A DNA stretch of 64,000 bases from Rhizobium sp. CSW-27. GTDB lineage: Bacteria; Pseudomonadota; Alphaproteobacteria; Rhizobiales; Rhizobiaceae. Of this stretch, positions 44,264-53,471 are shown piece by piece (position 1 is the first letter of the stretch; every line of letters begins with the position of its first letter). The notes beneath the pieces are model-generated. The model was given only the letters and a program-made list of their open reading frames with translations. It ran no database searches and was not told where the DNA came from. The translations under genes were made by a program, and so were the position numbers. The stretch is taken from the NCBI RefSeq assembly GCF_018760785.1, contig NZ_JAHHZO010000017.1:24538-88537 (forward strand), given 5' to 3'.

Positions 44264-46886
44264 TGTTGATGATCCTCTGTGGGACAATGATGATCTTCTT
44301 CGGCGGGTTGCCGGCAAGCGCCGCCTGAACCGCCTCCAGCTGCAGGACCGCCTGCTGAATGGCATTCTGGTCCGCATCGCGGGCAATTGTCAATTCGGCG
44401 CGCTTCTTGCCGTTGATCTGCACCGGCAGCAGCACCTCGTTGTCTGCCACAAGCGCCGGATCGAAGACCGGCCAGGCGGCTTCCGCCACCATGCCGGCCT
44501 TGCCCAGCACCGTCCAGCATTCCTCGGCCAGATGCGGCGTCATCGGCGCGATGATCTGGGTCAGGATGGTGGCCGCATCGCGCACGGCAGCGACCATGCC
44601 CGCCTCCTGGCCACCGGCGGCGACCTGGGTCAGCGGGTTCGCCAGTGCATTCACCAGCTCATAGATACGCGCCACGGCCTTGTTGAAGGCGAGCTTGTCG
44701 AAATCGCCCTGCACGGCCTGCAGCGTCTTGTGCGCAGCCTGGGAAATGGCGAGCGCCGGGCCTTCCTTGGCAGGTTTGGCCTCGACCTTCACCAGTTCCG
44801 GGGCGGCTTCCGAAATCAGGCGCCAGACACGCTGCACGAAGCGGTGCGCGCCTTCCACGCCGGCTTCCGACCAGATCACGTCGCGATCCGGCGGCGAATC
44901 CGACAGAACGAAGAAGCGGGCGGTATCGGCGCCATAGGAGGCGATGATATCGTCCGGATCGACGACGTTCTTCTTCGACTTCGACATCTTCTCGATGGAG
45001 CCGATGGAGACCTCCTCGCCGGAGGAGAGCATATAGGCGCGGCGTGCGCCGTCGATCTCCTCGATGCGGATCTCGGCCGGAGCAATCCACTGGCCGTTCT
45101 GGCCTTCGCCCAGGCGATAGGTCTCATGCACCACCATGCCCTGGGTGAACAGGCCCTTGAAGGGCTCGCTCAGGCCGACATGACCGGTTTCGCGCATCGC
45201 GCGGGTGAAGAAGCGAGAATAAAGCAGGTGCAGAATGGCGTGCTCGATGCCGCCGATATACTGGTCCACCGGCAGCCAGTGATCGGCCACCTTCGGATCG
45301 GTCGGACTGTTCTCCCAGGGCGCCGTGAAGCGGGCGAAGTACCAGCTGGAATCCACGAAGGTATCCATCGTGTCCGTCTCGCGGCGGGCATCCTTGCCGC
45401 AGCAGGGGCAGGCCACGTTGCGCCAGGTCGGATGGCGATCCAGAGGATTGCCCGGAATATCGAAGGTGACGTCGTCCGGCAGCTTCACCGGCAGGTCCTG
45501 CTTCGGCACCGGCACCACGCCGCAGTCATCGCAATGGATGACCGGGATCGGGCAGCCCCAGTAGCGCTGACGGGAAATGCCCCAGTCACGCAGGCGGAAG
45601 TTTACCTTGCGGGCTGCCTGCGGCGCATTGCCCAGCGTCTGGCCGGTCAGCATGTCCGCCACCGTCTGGAAGGCAGCACCGGTGGAGAGGCCGTTGAGGA
45701 AGCGCGAATTGATCATCACGCCGTCGCCGTCATAGGCTTCCGCGCCGATGGTGAAGCTTCCCGCATCGCCGCCCTCCGGCATCACGACCGGCACGACGGG
45801 CAGATCGTATTTGCGGGCAAAGTCCAGGTCGCGCTGGTCGCCTGCGGGGCAGCCGAAGATGGCGCCCGTGCCGTAATCCATCAGCACGAAATTGGCGATG
45901 AAGACCGGCAGCTCCCAGGCGGGATCGAGCGGATGCTTGACGGTGAGCCCGGTGTTGAAGCCCTTCTTTTCGGCGGTTTCGAGCGCTGCGAGCGAGGTGC
46001 CCTGGCGCCGGCATTCCTCGCAGAACTCCTGCACGTCCGCATTGCCGGCGGCGAGCGCCTTCGCCACCGGATGATCGGCGGAAATGGCCAGGAACGAGGC
46101 GCCGAACAGCGTGTCGGGCCGGGTCGTATAGACCTCGATCTCGCTGCAGTCGGCGGCAGCGCGGCTATCGTCACTCAGCTCCCAGCGGATGGTCAGGCCC
46201 TCGGAGCGGCCGATCCAGTTCTTCTGCATCAGCCGGACCTTTTCCGGCCACTGGTCGAGCGTATCCAGCGCCTGCAGCAGATCCTCGGCGAAGTCGGTGA
46301 TCTTGAAGAACCACTGCGTCAGTTCGCGCTGTTCGACAAGCGCGCCGGAGCGCCAGCCGCGGCCGTCGATCACCTGCTCGTTGGCGAGAACCGTCTGGTC
46401 GACCGGGTCCCAGTTGACCTTGGACTGCTTGCGATAGACCAGGCCCTTTTCCATCATGTCGAGGAAGAGGTGCTGTTGACGGTGGTAGTAATCGACATCG
46501 CAGGTGGCGAATTCGCGCGACCAGTCCAGCGACAGACCCATGGACTTCAGCTGGGCGCGCATGGTGGCGATGTTCTGGTAGGTCCAGTCCTTCGGATGCA
46601 CCTTGTTCTGCATGGCGGCGTTTTCCGCCGGCATGCCGAAGGCATCCCAGCCCATGGGATGCAGCACGTTATAGCCGCGGGCGCGCTTGTAGCGGGCCAC
46701 CACATCACCCATCGCATAGTTGCGCACGTGGCCCATATGGATGCGCCCCGACGGATAGGGGAACATCTCGAGCACGTAATATTTGTCGCGCGTATCGCTG
46801 TTGTCGGTTTCGAAGGTCTTTGCCTCGGACCAGTTTTTCTGCCAGCGGGGTTCGGCATCCCGCGGATTGTAACGTTCGCTCGCCAT
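44253..46886 (-). CDS. leuS: Leucyl-tRNA synthetase
   Basis: 877 residues, class I. HIGH-like HMGH is at 50-53, the editing CP1 domain is in the middle, and KMSKS is at 633-637. A CPCCGKD zinc-type motif lies before the second half of the catalytic core. It charges tRNA-Leu and edits norvaline/isoleucine. First gene of leuS-lptE-holA, divergent from yggS. Confidence 0.97.
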   Translation of the reverse strand: MASERYNPRDAEPRWQKNWSEAKTFETDNSDTRDKYYVLEMFPYPSGRIHMGHVRNYAMGDVVARYKRARGYNVLHPMGWDAFGMPAENAAMQNKVHPKDWTYQNIATMRAQLKSMGLSLDWSREFATCDVDYYHRQQHLFLDMMEKGLVYRKQSKVNWDPVDQTVLANEQVIDGRGWRSGALVEQRELTQWFFKITDFAEDLLQALDTLDQWPEKVRLMQKNWIGRSEGLTIRWELSDDSRAAADCSEIEVYTTRPDTLFGASFLAISADHPVAKALAAGNADVQEFCEECRRQGTSLAALETAEKKGFNTGLTVKHPLDPAWELPVFIANFVLMDYGTGAIFGCPAGDQRDLDFARKYDLPVVPVVMPEGGDAGSFTIGAEAYDGDGVMINSRFLNGLSTGAAFQTVADMLTGQTLGNAPQAARKVNFRLRDWGISRQRYWGCPIPVIHCDDCGVVPVPKQDLPVKLPDDVTFDIPGNPLDRHPTWRNVACPCCGKDARRETDTMDTFVDSSWYFARFTAPWENSPTDPKVADHWLPVDQYIGGIEHAILHLLYSRFFTRAMRETGHVGLSEPFKGLFTQGMVVHETYRLGEGQNGQWIAPAEIRIEEIDGARRAYMLSSGEEVSIGSIEKMSKSKKNVVDPDDIIASYGADTARFFVLSDSPPDRDVIWSEAGVEGAHRFVQRVWRLISEAAPELVKVEAKPAKEGPALAISQAAHKTLQAVQGDFDKLAFNKAVARIYELVNALANPLTQVAAGGQEAGMVAAVRDAATILTQIIAPMTPHLAEECWTVLGKAGMVAEAAWPVFDPALVADNEVLLPVQINGKKRAELTIARDADQNAIQQAVLQLEAVQAALAGNPPKKIIIVPQRIINIVV

Positions 46887-47044
46887 GTCGATGAAATTCC
46901 GGGTACGACTAAGATGGGGTGACCTTCACCACGAATGGCAGGAAGCGTCAAGTTTTCGAGGCTGTTGCGGCAAATTTCCGTCGCAAAGGCTTGGCAGGCC
47001 GGCATGCTGAGGCTATCGCCGAAGCAGGCAACAAGGAGACGGTC

Positions 47045-47704
47045 ATGAGTGTCGAGGAACGCCTGGCGGAGGTCCGCCGGAAGATTGCGGCGGCAGAGCA
47101 GGATGCGGGCCGGCCCGCCGGCAGCGCCACCCTTGTCGCGGTTTCCAAAACCTTCGAGGCCGATGCCATTCGGCCCGTGATCGAGAGCGGCCAGCGGATC
47201 TTCGGCGAAAACCGCGTGCAGGAAAGCGAGGCCAAGTGGCCGGCACTGAAGGCGGAAACATCGGGTATCGAACTGCATCTCATCGGGCCGCTGCAATCCA
47301 ACAAGGCGGCCAATGCGGTGGCTCTCTTCGATGTCATCGAGACGATCGACCGCGAGAAGATCGCTCGCGCCGTGGCGGACGAGATGGCGAGGCAGGGACG
47401 CCGCCTGCGGCTCTACGTGCAGGTGAACATCGGCATGGAACCGCAGAAGGCGGGCATCGAGCCGAAGCAGACCCTGGATTTCGTCCGCTTCTGCCGCGAG
47501 GAGCTGGGGCTGGCCATCGAGGGGCTGATGTGCATTCCGCCGGCCGAGGGCAATCCCGGTCCCTATTTCGCGCTGCTCGCCAGGCTTGCCGCCGAATGCG
47601 GTGTCGAGAAGCTGTCGATGGGCATGTCCGGCGATTTCGAGACGGCCATCGCCTTCGGCGCGACCAGCGTTCGCGTCGGCTCGGCCATCTTCGGCCATCG
47701 CTGA
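47045..47704 (+). CDS. yggS: Pyridoxal phosphate homeostasis protein (YggS/PROSC)
   Basis: 219 residues, PLP-binding TIM barrel with the lysine Lys35 in LVAVSKTF. It buffers free PLP and influences amino- and keto-acid pools. The ATG at 47045 has GGAG upstream; a longer frame from 46919 adds 42 unrelated residues. Divergent from leuS. Confidence 0.93.
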   Translation: MSVEERLAEVRRKIAAAEQDAGRPAGSATLVAVSKTFEADAIRPVIESGQRIFGENRVQESEAKWPALKAETSGIELHLIGPLQSNKAANAVALFDVIETIDREKIARAVADEMARQGRRLRLYVQVNIGMEPQKAGIEPKQTLDFVRFCREELGLAIEGLMCIPPAEGNPGPYFALLARLAAECGVEKLSMGMSGDFETAIAFGATSVRVGSAIFGHR

Positions 47705-47786
47705 TCTGCTCTTTGACGAAGGGCAAGGGCAAACCGCGGATCTAACCCTTTCGTCGGGCTTTCCGGTTGCACAACCACCTCCTAAA

Positions 47787-47813
47787 ATTTGCGCCACGGA
47801 AAAGGGCGCAAAT
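47787..47813. promoter_or_regulatory. Perfect inverted repeat before prpE
   Basis: ATTTGCGCC (47787-47795) and GGCGCAAAT (47805-47813) are perfect 9-bp arms around 9 bp, ending 14 bp before the prpE ATG and just before its GGGAGG ribosome site. Either an operator or an mRNA hairpin. Confidence 0.55.
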
Positions 47814-47827
47814 GGTGGGAGGATCAG

Positions 47828-49759
47828 ATGCACAGCCAGTACCGCGCGGTCTATCAGCAATGGCAGGATAACCCGGACGCCTTCTGGGCGGAGGCGGCAC
47901 AGGCCGTCCACTGGTTCACGCCGCCGGACAAGATCTTCGATCCCGACCAGGGCGTCTACGGTCGCTGGTTTGCCGGGGGGGAGACCAATACCTGCTACAA
48001 CTGCGTGGATCGCCATATCGCCGATGGGCGCGGTTCGGATCGCGCGCTGATCTTCGACAGCGTGATGACCGGCGAGAAGCGCATCTACAGCTATGACGAC
48101 ATGCTGGTGGAGGTGCAGGCGATTGCCGCGGTGCTCGCCAATCTCGGTATCGGCAAGGGTGACCGTGTCATCATCTACATGCCGATGGTGGCCGAAGCCG
48201 TCTTCTCCATGCTGGCCTGTGCCCGTCTCGGCGCCATTCATTCCGTGGTGTTCGGCGGTTTTGCTGCCCATGAACTGGCGACCCGTATCGACGATTCCGA
48301 AGCAAAGCTGGTGATCAGCGCCAGCTGCGGGCTCGAACCCGGCCGCGTGGTGCCGTACAAGCCGCTCCTCGACCATGCGATCGACATGGCGCGGGTGAAG
48401 CCGCAGGCCTGTCTCATCCTGCAGCGGGACCAGTTGCACGCCGCCCTGCGCTACGAACATGGCGACGTCGATTTCGGCCAGGCGGTGGAGGCGGAAAAGG
48501 TGAAGGGAACGCAGGTGCCCTGCGTGCCGGTCGCCGCCACCGATCCGCTCTACATTCTCTATACCTCCGGAACGACCGGCCAGCCGAAGGGCGTGATCCG
48601 CGACAATGGCGGTCACATGGTGGCGCTCACCTGGACCATGCGCAACATCTACGGTGTCTCTCCCGGCGAGACCTTCTGGGCCGCTTCCGATATCGGCTGG
48701 GTCGTCGGCCACTCCTATATCGTTTACGCGCCGCTGCTTGCCGGCAATGCCACGGTCGTCTTCGAGGGCAAGCCGGTCGGTACGCCGGACTCCTCGGTTT
48801 TCTGGCGCATCATCGAGGAACATGACGTCAAGGTGCTGTTCACCGCACCGACGGCGTTTCGCGCCATCCGCCGCGACGATCCGGATGGCGAGATGATCTA
48901 TCGTCACGATCTTTCTGGCCTCAGGGCGCTTTTCCTCGCCGGCGAGCGGGCCGATCCGGAAACGCTGAAATGGGCCGAGCGCATGCTGAAGGTGCCGGTG
49001 GTGGATCACTGGTGGCAGACGGAGACGGGCTGGGCCATTGCCGGCAATCCGGCGGGGCTTGGTCTCCTGCCTGCGAAATACGGGTCGGCGGCCATGCCGA
49101 TGCCCGGCCATGCGGTGGAGGTGCTGGACGATGCCGGCCATCCGGTGCCGCCCGGCACGCTTGGCAACATCGTCATCCGCCTGCCCCTGCCGCCCGGTTG
49201 CCTCGTCAGCTTCTGGCAGGCGGACCAGCGGTTCCGCAGCGCCTGCCTTGAGGAATTTCCGGGCTACTACAAGACAGCCGATGCCGGTCTGGTGGATGAG
49301 GACGGCTATGTCTTCGTGATGGCGCGCACCGACGACATCATCAATTGCGCCGGCCACCGGCTCTCCACCGGTGCGATGGAAGAGGTCTGCGCCATGCATC
49401 CGGACGTCGCTGAATGCGCCGTGATCGGCGTTGCCGACCAGCTGAAGGGCCAGATCCCCTGCGGCTTCCTGGTGCTGAAGAACCGGGTGGAGCGGGACCA
49501 CGCCCTGATCAGCAGGGAGATCGTCGATCTCGTCCGCCAGGAGATCGGCCCGGTGGCAGCCTTCCGCACGGTGATGATCGTCAAGCGCCTGCCGAAGACA
49601 CGCTCCGGCAAGATCCTGCGCGGCACCATGCAGAAGATGGCCGACGGCCTGCCATGGAAGATGCCGGCCACCATCGACGATCCGGCGATCCTCGACGAGA
49701 TCGGCGAGATTCTTGCCGATCACGGCTACAGCTGCAATCGCCAGGCCCTGCGCGCCTGA
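47828..49759 (+). CDS. prpE: Propionyl-CoA synthetase-type acyl-CoA synthetase
   Basis: 643 residues of the acetate/propionate-CoA ligase family. AMP-binding P-loop YTSGTTGQPKG, then HWWQTETGW, and the catalytic, acetylation-sensitive lysine Lys595 in KTRSGKI are intact. The N-terminus (YRAVYQQWQDNPDAFW) and the TETGW ending resemble PrpE rather than AcsA. It activates propionate (or similar short acids) to the CoA thioester. The ATG at 47828 has GGGAGG upstream. Flanks trcR together with the paralogue acsA. Confidence 0.88.
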   Translation: MHSQYRAVYQQWQDNPDAFWAEAAQAVHWFTPPDKIFDPDQGVYGRWFAGGETNTCYNCVDRHIADGRGSDRALIFDSVMTGEKRIYSYDDMLVEVQAIAAVLANLGIGKGDRVIIYMPMVAEAVFSMLACARLGAIHSVVFGGFAAHELATRIDDSEAKLVISASCGLEPGRVVPYKPLLDHAIDMARVKPQACLILQRDQLHAALRYEHGDVDFGQAVEAEKVKGTQVPCVPVAATDPLYILYTSGTTGQPKGVIRDNGGHMVALTWTMRNIYGVSPGETFWAASDIGWVVGHSYIVYAPLLAGNATVVFEGKPVGTPDSSVFWRIIEEHDVKVLFTAPTAFRAIRRDDPDGEMIYRHDLSGLRALFLAGERADPETLKWAERMLKVPVVDHWWQTETGWAIAGNPAGLGLLPAKYGSAAMPMPGHAVEVLDDAGHPVPPGTLGNIVIRLPLPPGCLVSFWQADQRFRSACLEEFPGYYKTADAGLVDEDGYVFVMARTDDIINCAGHRLSTGAMEEVCAMHPDVAECAVIGVADQLKGQIPCGFLVLKNRVERDHALISREIVDLVRQEIGPVAAFRTVMIVKRLPKTRSGKILRGTMQKMADGLPWKMPATIDDPAILDEIGEILADHGYSCNRQALRA

Positions 49760-49783
49760 ACGACCGCGAGAGGTGCATCCAGC

Positions 49784-49811
49784 AAAAAAAGCCGGCGGAG
49801 CGCCGGCTTTT
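49784..49811. terminator. Bidirectional terminator between prpE and trcR
   Basis: GCCGGCG-GAG-CGCCGGC (49791-49807) with seven A before and four T after. It is stronger for minus-strand trcR and weaker for prpE. Confidence 0.9.
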
Positions 49812-49838
49812 CAAACACTGTCGGAAAGTGTCCGCTGC

Positions 49839-50540
49839 TCAGTAGCGGTCGTCCTCGTCGTCGTCGCGACGGGTTGATTTCAGCGAGGAAAGCTTGGCGA
49901 ACACGGCATCCGCGTCGATTTCCTTCTCCTCTTCGCGCTCGTAGCGATAGCCGAGGTTTTCGGTCTCGGCGGCAGCCTGCAGCGTGGCACCCAGCTCGGC
50001 GGCGGTCGGCAGCGGACGGTTCTTCGCAGCGCGCTCGACTTCGAGATCGAGATCGATCTGGCTGCAGAGACCGAGCGTGACCGGGTCCATCGGCGTCAGG
50101 TTGGTGGAGTTCCAGTGGGTCCGCTCGCGGATCTGCTCGATGGTCGACTTCGTCGTGCCGACCAGACGCGAGATCTGCGCATCCTTCAGTTCCGGATGGT
50201 TGCGCACCAGCCAGAGAATTGCGTTCGGGCGGTCCTGACGCTTGGACACCGGCGTGTAGCGCGGGCCGCGGCGCTTGGATTCCGGCACGCGCACCTTCGG
50301 TTCGGCGAGCTTCAGCTTGTAGTTCACATCCCTTTCGCCGCGGGCGATTTCATCGCGCGACAGCTGACCGGTGGCGATGGGATCGAGGCCCTTGATGCCC
50401 TGCGCGGCTTCTCCATCGGCAATCGCCTTCACTTCCAGCGGGTGCAGTTTGCAGAACTGGGCGATCTGATCGAAGGACAGGGCCGTGTTGTCGACGAGCC
50501 AGACTGCCGTCGCTTTCGGCATGAGCAATGTTTGAGCCAT
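49839..50540 (-). CDS. trcR: Cell cycle transcriptional regulator TrcR (DUF1013)
   Basis: 233 residues of the DUF1013 family. It has an N-terminal region MPKATAVWLVDNTALSFDQIAQFC resembling an HTH, a second HTH-like stretch (LKDAQISRLVGTTKSTIEQI), and an acidic C-terminus (DDDEDDRY). TrcR is a conserved alphaproteobacterial regulator associated with the cell cycle. Monocistronic and divergent from acsA. Direct targets are not deducible. Confidence 0.88.
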   Translation of the reverse strand: MAQTLLMPKATAVWLVDNTALSFDQIAQFCKLHPLEVKAIADGEAAQGIKGLDPIATGQLSRDEIARGERDVNYKLKLAEPKVRVPESKRRGPRYTPVSKRQDRPNAILWLVRNHPELKDAQISRLVGTTKSTIEQIRERTHWNSTNLTPMDPVTLGLCSQIDLDLEVERAAKNRPLPTAAELGATLQAAAETENLGYRYEREEEKEIDADAVFAKLSSLKSTRRDDDEDDRY

Positions 50541-50625
50541 GGATATGATCCTTCTATCGTCCGCGCCGGTGTCGCGGGCCGTGGGCTGTCACCACAATTT
50601 TCCGGGAATTCCGCGGTCTATAACC

Positions 50626-50643
50626 GCAATTTGCAGAAATTGC
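50626..50643. promoter_or_regulatory. Inverted repeat in the trcR-acsA divergent promoter region
   Basis: GCAATT-TGCAGA-AATTGC, followed by AATTG so that AATTGCAATT is itself repetitive. AT-rich, 86 bp upstream of trcR and 119 bp upstream of acsA. An operator is plausible but unproven. The rest of the 221-bp region shows nothing I can name. Confidence 0.4.
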
Positions 50644-50761
50644 AATTGTTCAGGCGCCATGACCCTTTGTCTAATTGCCGCCACCGCCCCAGCTGATAAG
50701 AATTGCACAACGGGAACCGCCGAAGCGTCAGCACAGGCGGCGGAGCATGAGGAGGATATCG

Positions 50762-52723
50762 ATGTCGGAGAAAGTCTACCCCGTCCAGAAGCATGTGAAG
50801 GCGCGCGCGCTGATCGACAAGGACAAGTACCTGAAATGGTACGAGGAAAGCATCGAGAACCCGGACAAGTTCTGGGGCAAGCATGGCAAGCGCATCGACT
50901 GGTTCAAGCCCTATACCAAGGTCAAGAACACCTCGTTCAAGGGCAAGGTGGCGATCAAGTGGTTCGAGGACGGCCTGACCAATGTCTCCTACAACTGCAT
51001 CGACCGGCACCTGAAGACGCATGGCGAACGCACGGCGATCATCTGGGAAGGCGACAATCCCTATATCGACAAGAAGATCACCTATAACCAGCTCTATGAT
51101 CAGGTCTGCCGGCTGGCCAACGTGCTGAAGAAGCATGGTGTCAAGAAGGGCGATCGCGTCACCATCTACATGCCGATGATCCCGGAAGCGGCCTATGCCA
51201 TGCTGGCCTGTGCCCGCATCGGCGCCGTGCATTCGGTCGTCTTCGGCGGCTTTTCGCCGGAAGCGCTGGCGGGCCGTATCGTCGACTGCCAGTCCACCTT
51301 CGTCATCACCTGCGATGAAGGCGTGCGTGGCGGCAAGCCGGTGCCGCTGAAGGAAAACACCGACAAGGCGATCCACATTGCGGCGCGCCAGTATGTCACG
51401 GTCAACAATGTGCTGGTCGTGCGCCGTACCGGCGGCAAGACCAACTGGGCGCCGGGGCGCGATCTCTGGTATCATCAGGAAATCGCCAGCGTGAAGGGCC
51501 ATTGCGAGCCGGTGAAGATGAAGGCGGAGGATCCGCTGTTCATCCTCTACACCTCCGGCTCCACCGGCAAGCCGAAGGGCGTGCTGCACACCACCGGCGG
51601 CTATCTGGTCTATGCCGCCATGACCCACGAATATGTCTTCGATTACCACGACGGTGACATCTACTGGTGCACGGCCGATGTGGGCTGGGTGACCGGCCAT
51701 TCCTACATCGTCTACGGACCGCTCGCCAATTGCGCGACAACGCTGATGTTCGAGGGCGTGCCGAACTTCCCGGATCAGGGCCGGTTGTGGGAAGTGGTCG
51801 ACAAACACAAGGTCAACATCTTCTACACCGCTCCGACCGCCATCCGCTCGCTGATGGGCGCTGGCAACGAGTTCGTGACGCGATCCTCGCGCTCCAGCCT
51901 GCGGCTGCTCGGCACGGTCGGCGAACCGATCAACCCGGAAGCCTGGGAATGGTACTACAACGTGGTCGGCGAAAAGCGCTGCGCCGTGGTCGATACCTGG
52001 TGGCAGACGGAGACCGGCGGCCACATGATCACCCCGCTGCCTGGCGCCACGGATCTTAAGCCGGGTTCGGCCACCCTGCCCTTCTTCGGCATCAAGCCGC
52101 AGCTGGTCGACAATGAGGGCAATGTGCTGGAGGGTCCGGCAGACGGCAATCTCTGCATCACCGACAGCTGGCCGGGGCAGATGCGCACGGTCTATGGTGA
52201 CCATGAACGTTTCATCCAGACCTATTTCTCCACCTACAAGGGGAAATATTTCACCGGTGACGGCTGCCGGCGCGACGAGGACGGCTATTACTGGATCACC
52301 GGCCGCGTCGACGACGTTCTGAACGTGTCCGGCCACCGTCTCGGCACGGCCGAAGTGGAATCGGCGCTCGTTTCGCACCACCTTGTTTCGGAAGCAGCGG
52401 TCGTCGGCTATCCGCACAACGTCAAGGGCCAGGGCATCTACTGCTATGTCACCCTGATGGAAGGCAATGAGGGCACCGATGCGCTGCGCCAGGAACTGGT
52501 CAAGCATGTGCGTCAGGAGATCGGCCCCATCGCCACCCCGGACAAGATCCAGTTCGCGCCGGGCCTGCCGAAAACCCGCTCGGGCAAGATCATGCGCCGG
52601 ATTCTGCGCAAGATCGCCGAGGATGATTTCGGCGCTCTCGGCGATACCTCGACGCTCGCTGATCCGGCCGTCGTGGACGATCTGATCGCCAACCGGCAGA
52701 ACAAGGCGCCGGAAGCCGCCTAG
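50762..52723 (+). CDS. acsA: Acetyl-CoA synthetase
   Basis: 653 residues. P-loop YTSGSTGKPKG, DTWWQTETGG and the catalytic Lys609 in KTRSGKIMRR, the residue controlled by acetylation in Salmonella Acs. It makes acetyl-CoA from acetate and ATP. The ATG at 50762 has GAGGAGG 7-13 bp upstream. Divergent from trcR and ended by a GCAA-loop hairpin. Confidence 0.96.
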   Translation: MSEKVYPVQKHVKARALIDKDKYLKWYEESIENPDKFWGKHGKRIDWFKPYTKVKNTSFKGKVAIKWFEDGLTNVSYNCIDRHLKTHGERTAIIWEGDNPYIDKKITYNQLYDQVCRLANVLKKHGVKKGDRVTIYMPMIPEAAYAMLACARIGAVHSVVFGGFSPEALAGRIVDCQSTFVITCDEGVRGGKPVPLKENTDKAIHIAARQYVTVNNVLVVRRTGGKTNWAPGRDLWYHQEIASVKGHCEPVKMKAEDPLFILYTSGSTGKPKGVLHTTGGYLVYAAMTHEYVFDYHDGDIYWCTADVGWVTGHSYIVYGPLANCATTLMFEGVPNFPDQGRLWEVVDKHKVNIFYTAPTAIRSLMGAGNEFVTRSSRSSLRLLGTVGEPINPEAWEWYYNVVGEKRCAVVDTWWQTETGGHMITPLPGATDLKPGSATLPFFGIKPQLVDNEGNVLEGPADGNLCITDSWPGQMRTVYGDHERFIQTYFSTYKGKYFTGDGCRRDEDGYYWITGRVDDVLNVSGHRLGTAEVESALVSHHLVSEAAVVGYPHNVKGQGIYCYVTLMEGNEGTDALRQELVKHVRQEIGPIATPDKIQFAPGLPKTRSGKIMRRILRKIAEDDFGALGDTSTLADPAVVDDLIANRQNKAPEAA

Positions 52724-52747
52724 ACTTTCCTTCCGTCACTCAGATCG

Positions 52748-52777
52748 AAGGGCCGGCGCAAGCTGGCCCTTTCCTTT
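52748..52777 (+). terminator. Terminator of acsA
   Basis: AAGGGCCGGC-GCAA-GCTGGCCCTT forms a 10-bp stem with one G-U pair and a GCAA tetraloop, followed by TCCTTT. Strong stem, imperfect T tract. Confidence 0.7.
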
Positions 52778-52940
52778 ATACGTTTCCTCCACCCGTTTGC
52801 GCGAAGGGCGTGCCCTTCCCGCATTCGTGACGCCCTCGGACATGCGTTCCGCAAGGACACCGGAAGCGCCGATGCTGAACGATTCCGCACCGACCGTGTG
52901 GCCACCATGACGTGCTGATCGCAGCGTCCACTGGTGAATT

Positions 52941-53408
52941 TCAAGAACCGCCGGTCAGCCGGCAGAGGTCGTTCTTGCTGCCATGGCCGGAATAGCTGGC
53001 GGCAAGACCGGCGGCGATCATCTCGCGGGCCGGGTCGCGCCCGTCTTCCAGCGCCACATCGGCGACGATGCGGCCGAAATATTTGTCGGCGGAAATATGC
53101 GTCAGCTTCACGGTGGGGGAACCGGTTGCCATTTTCTCCAGCAGCTGCTTGGCCGCCGCCGCTGCCTGCTGGCCGCGTGCGCATTTCGATTTCAGTTCGG
53201 GCGTGTCGATGCCGCGAAGGCGCACATAGACCTCGATGCTTTGCTGCGGCCAGGGGCGCGCCGAGACCAGCAGCGTGTCCCCGTCGATGACCCGGATCAC
53301 CTCCGCGGCAACGGGTCCTTCGATCATGCCCTCGGCACCGGCACGCGCCAGCGAGGGTGCCGTGAAGGCTAGGAAATTTGTCAGGATATAAACCATTGTT
53401 GAGCGCAT
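52941..53408 (-). CDS. Secreted thermonuclease (SNase-like) family protein
   Basis: 155 residues. A signal-like N-terminus (MRSTMVYILTNFLAFTAPSLARA) is followed by the OB-fold of staphylococcal nuclease: VIDGDTLLV, the catalytic-region YVRLRGIDTPELKSKC and GRIVADVALEDG. The ATG at 53408 gives a clean signal peptide; a start at 53444 adds 12 residues. Likely exported to the periplasm; substrate unknown. Follows the ABC-F gene by 63 bp on the same strand. Confidence 0.85.
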   Translation of the reverse strand: MRSTMVYILTNFLAFTAPSLARAGAEGMIEGPVAAEVIRVIDGDTLLVSARPWPQQSIEVYVRLRGIDTPELKSKCARGQQAAAAAKQLLEKMATGSPTVKLTHISADKYFGRIVADVALEDGRDPAREMIAAGLAASYSGHGSKNDLCRLTGGS

Positions 53409-53471
53409 AAAAGGAAAATATTCCTCAATATGGGGCGCCGTCAATAGGAATTATAACCGATGACATCTTGA

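Noticed and set aside
46547..49723. Long minus-strand open frame opposite yggS and prpE
   Set aside because: Antisense shadow that runs into leuS in the wrong frame; no family features.
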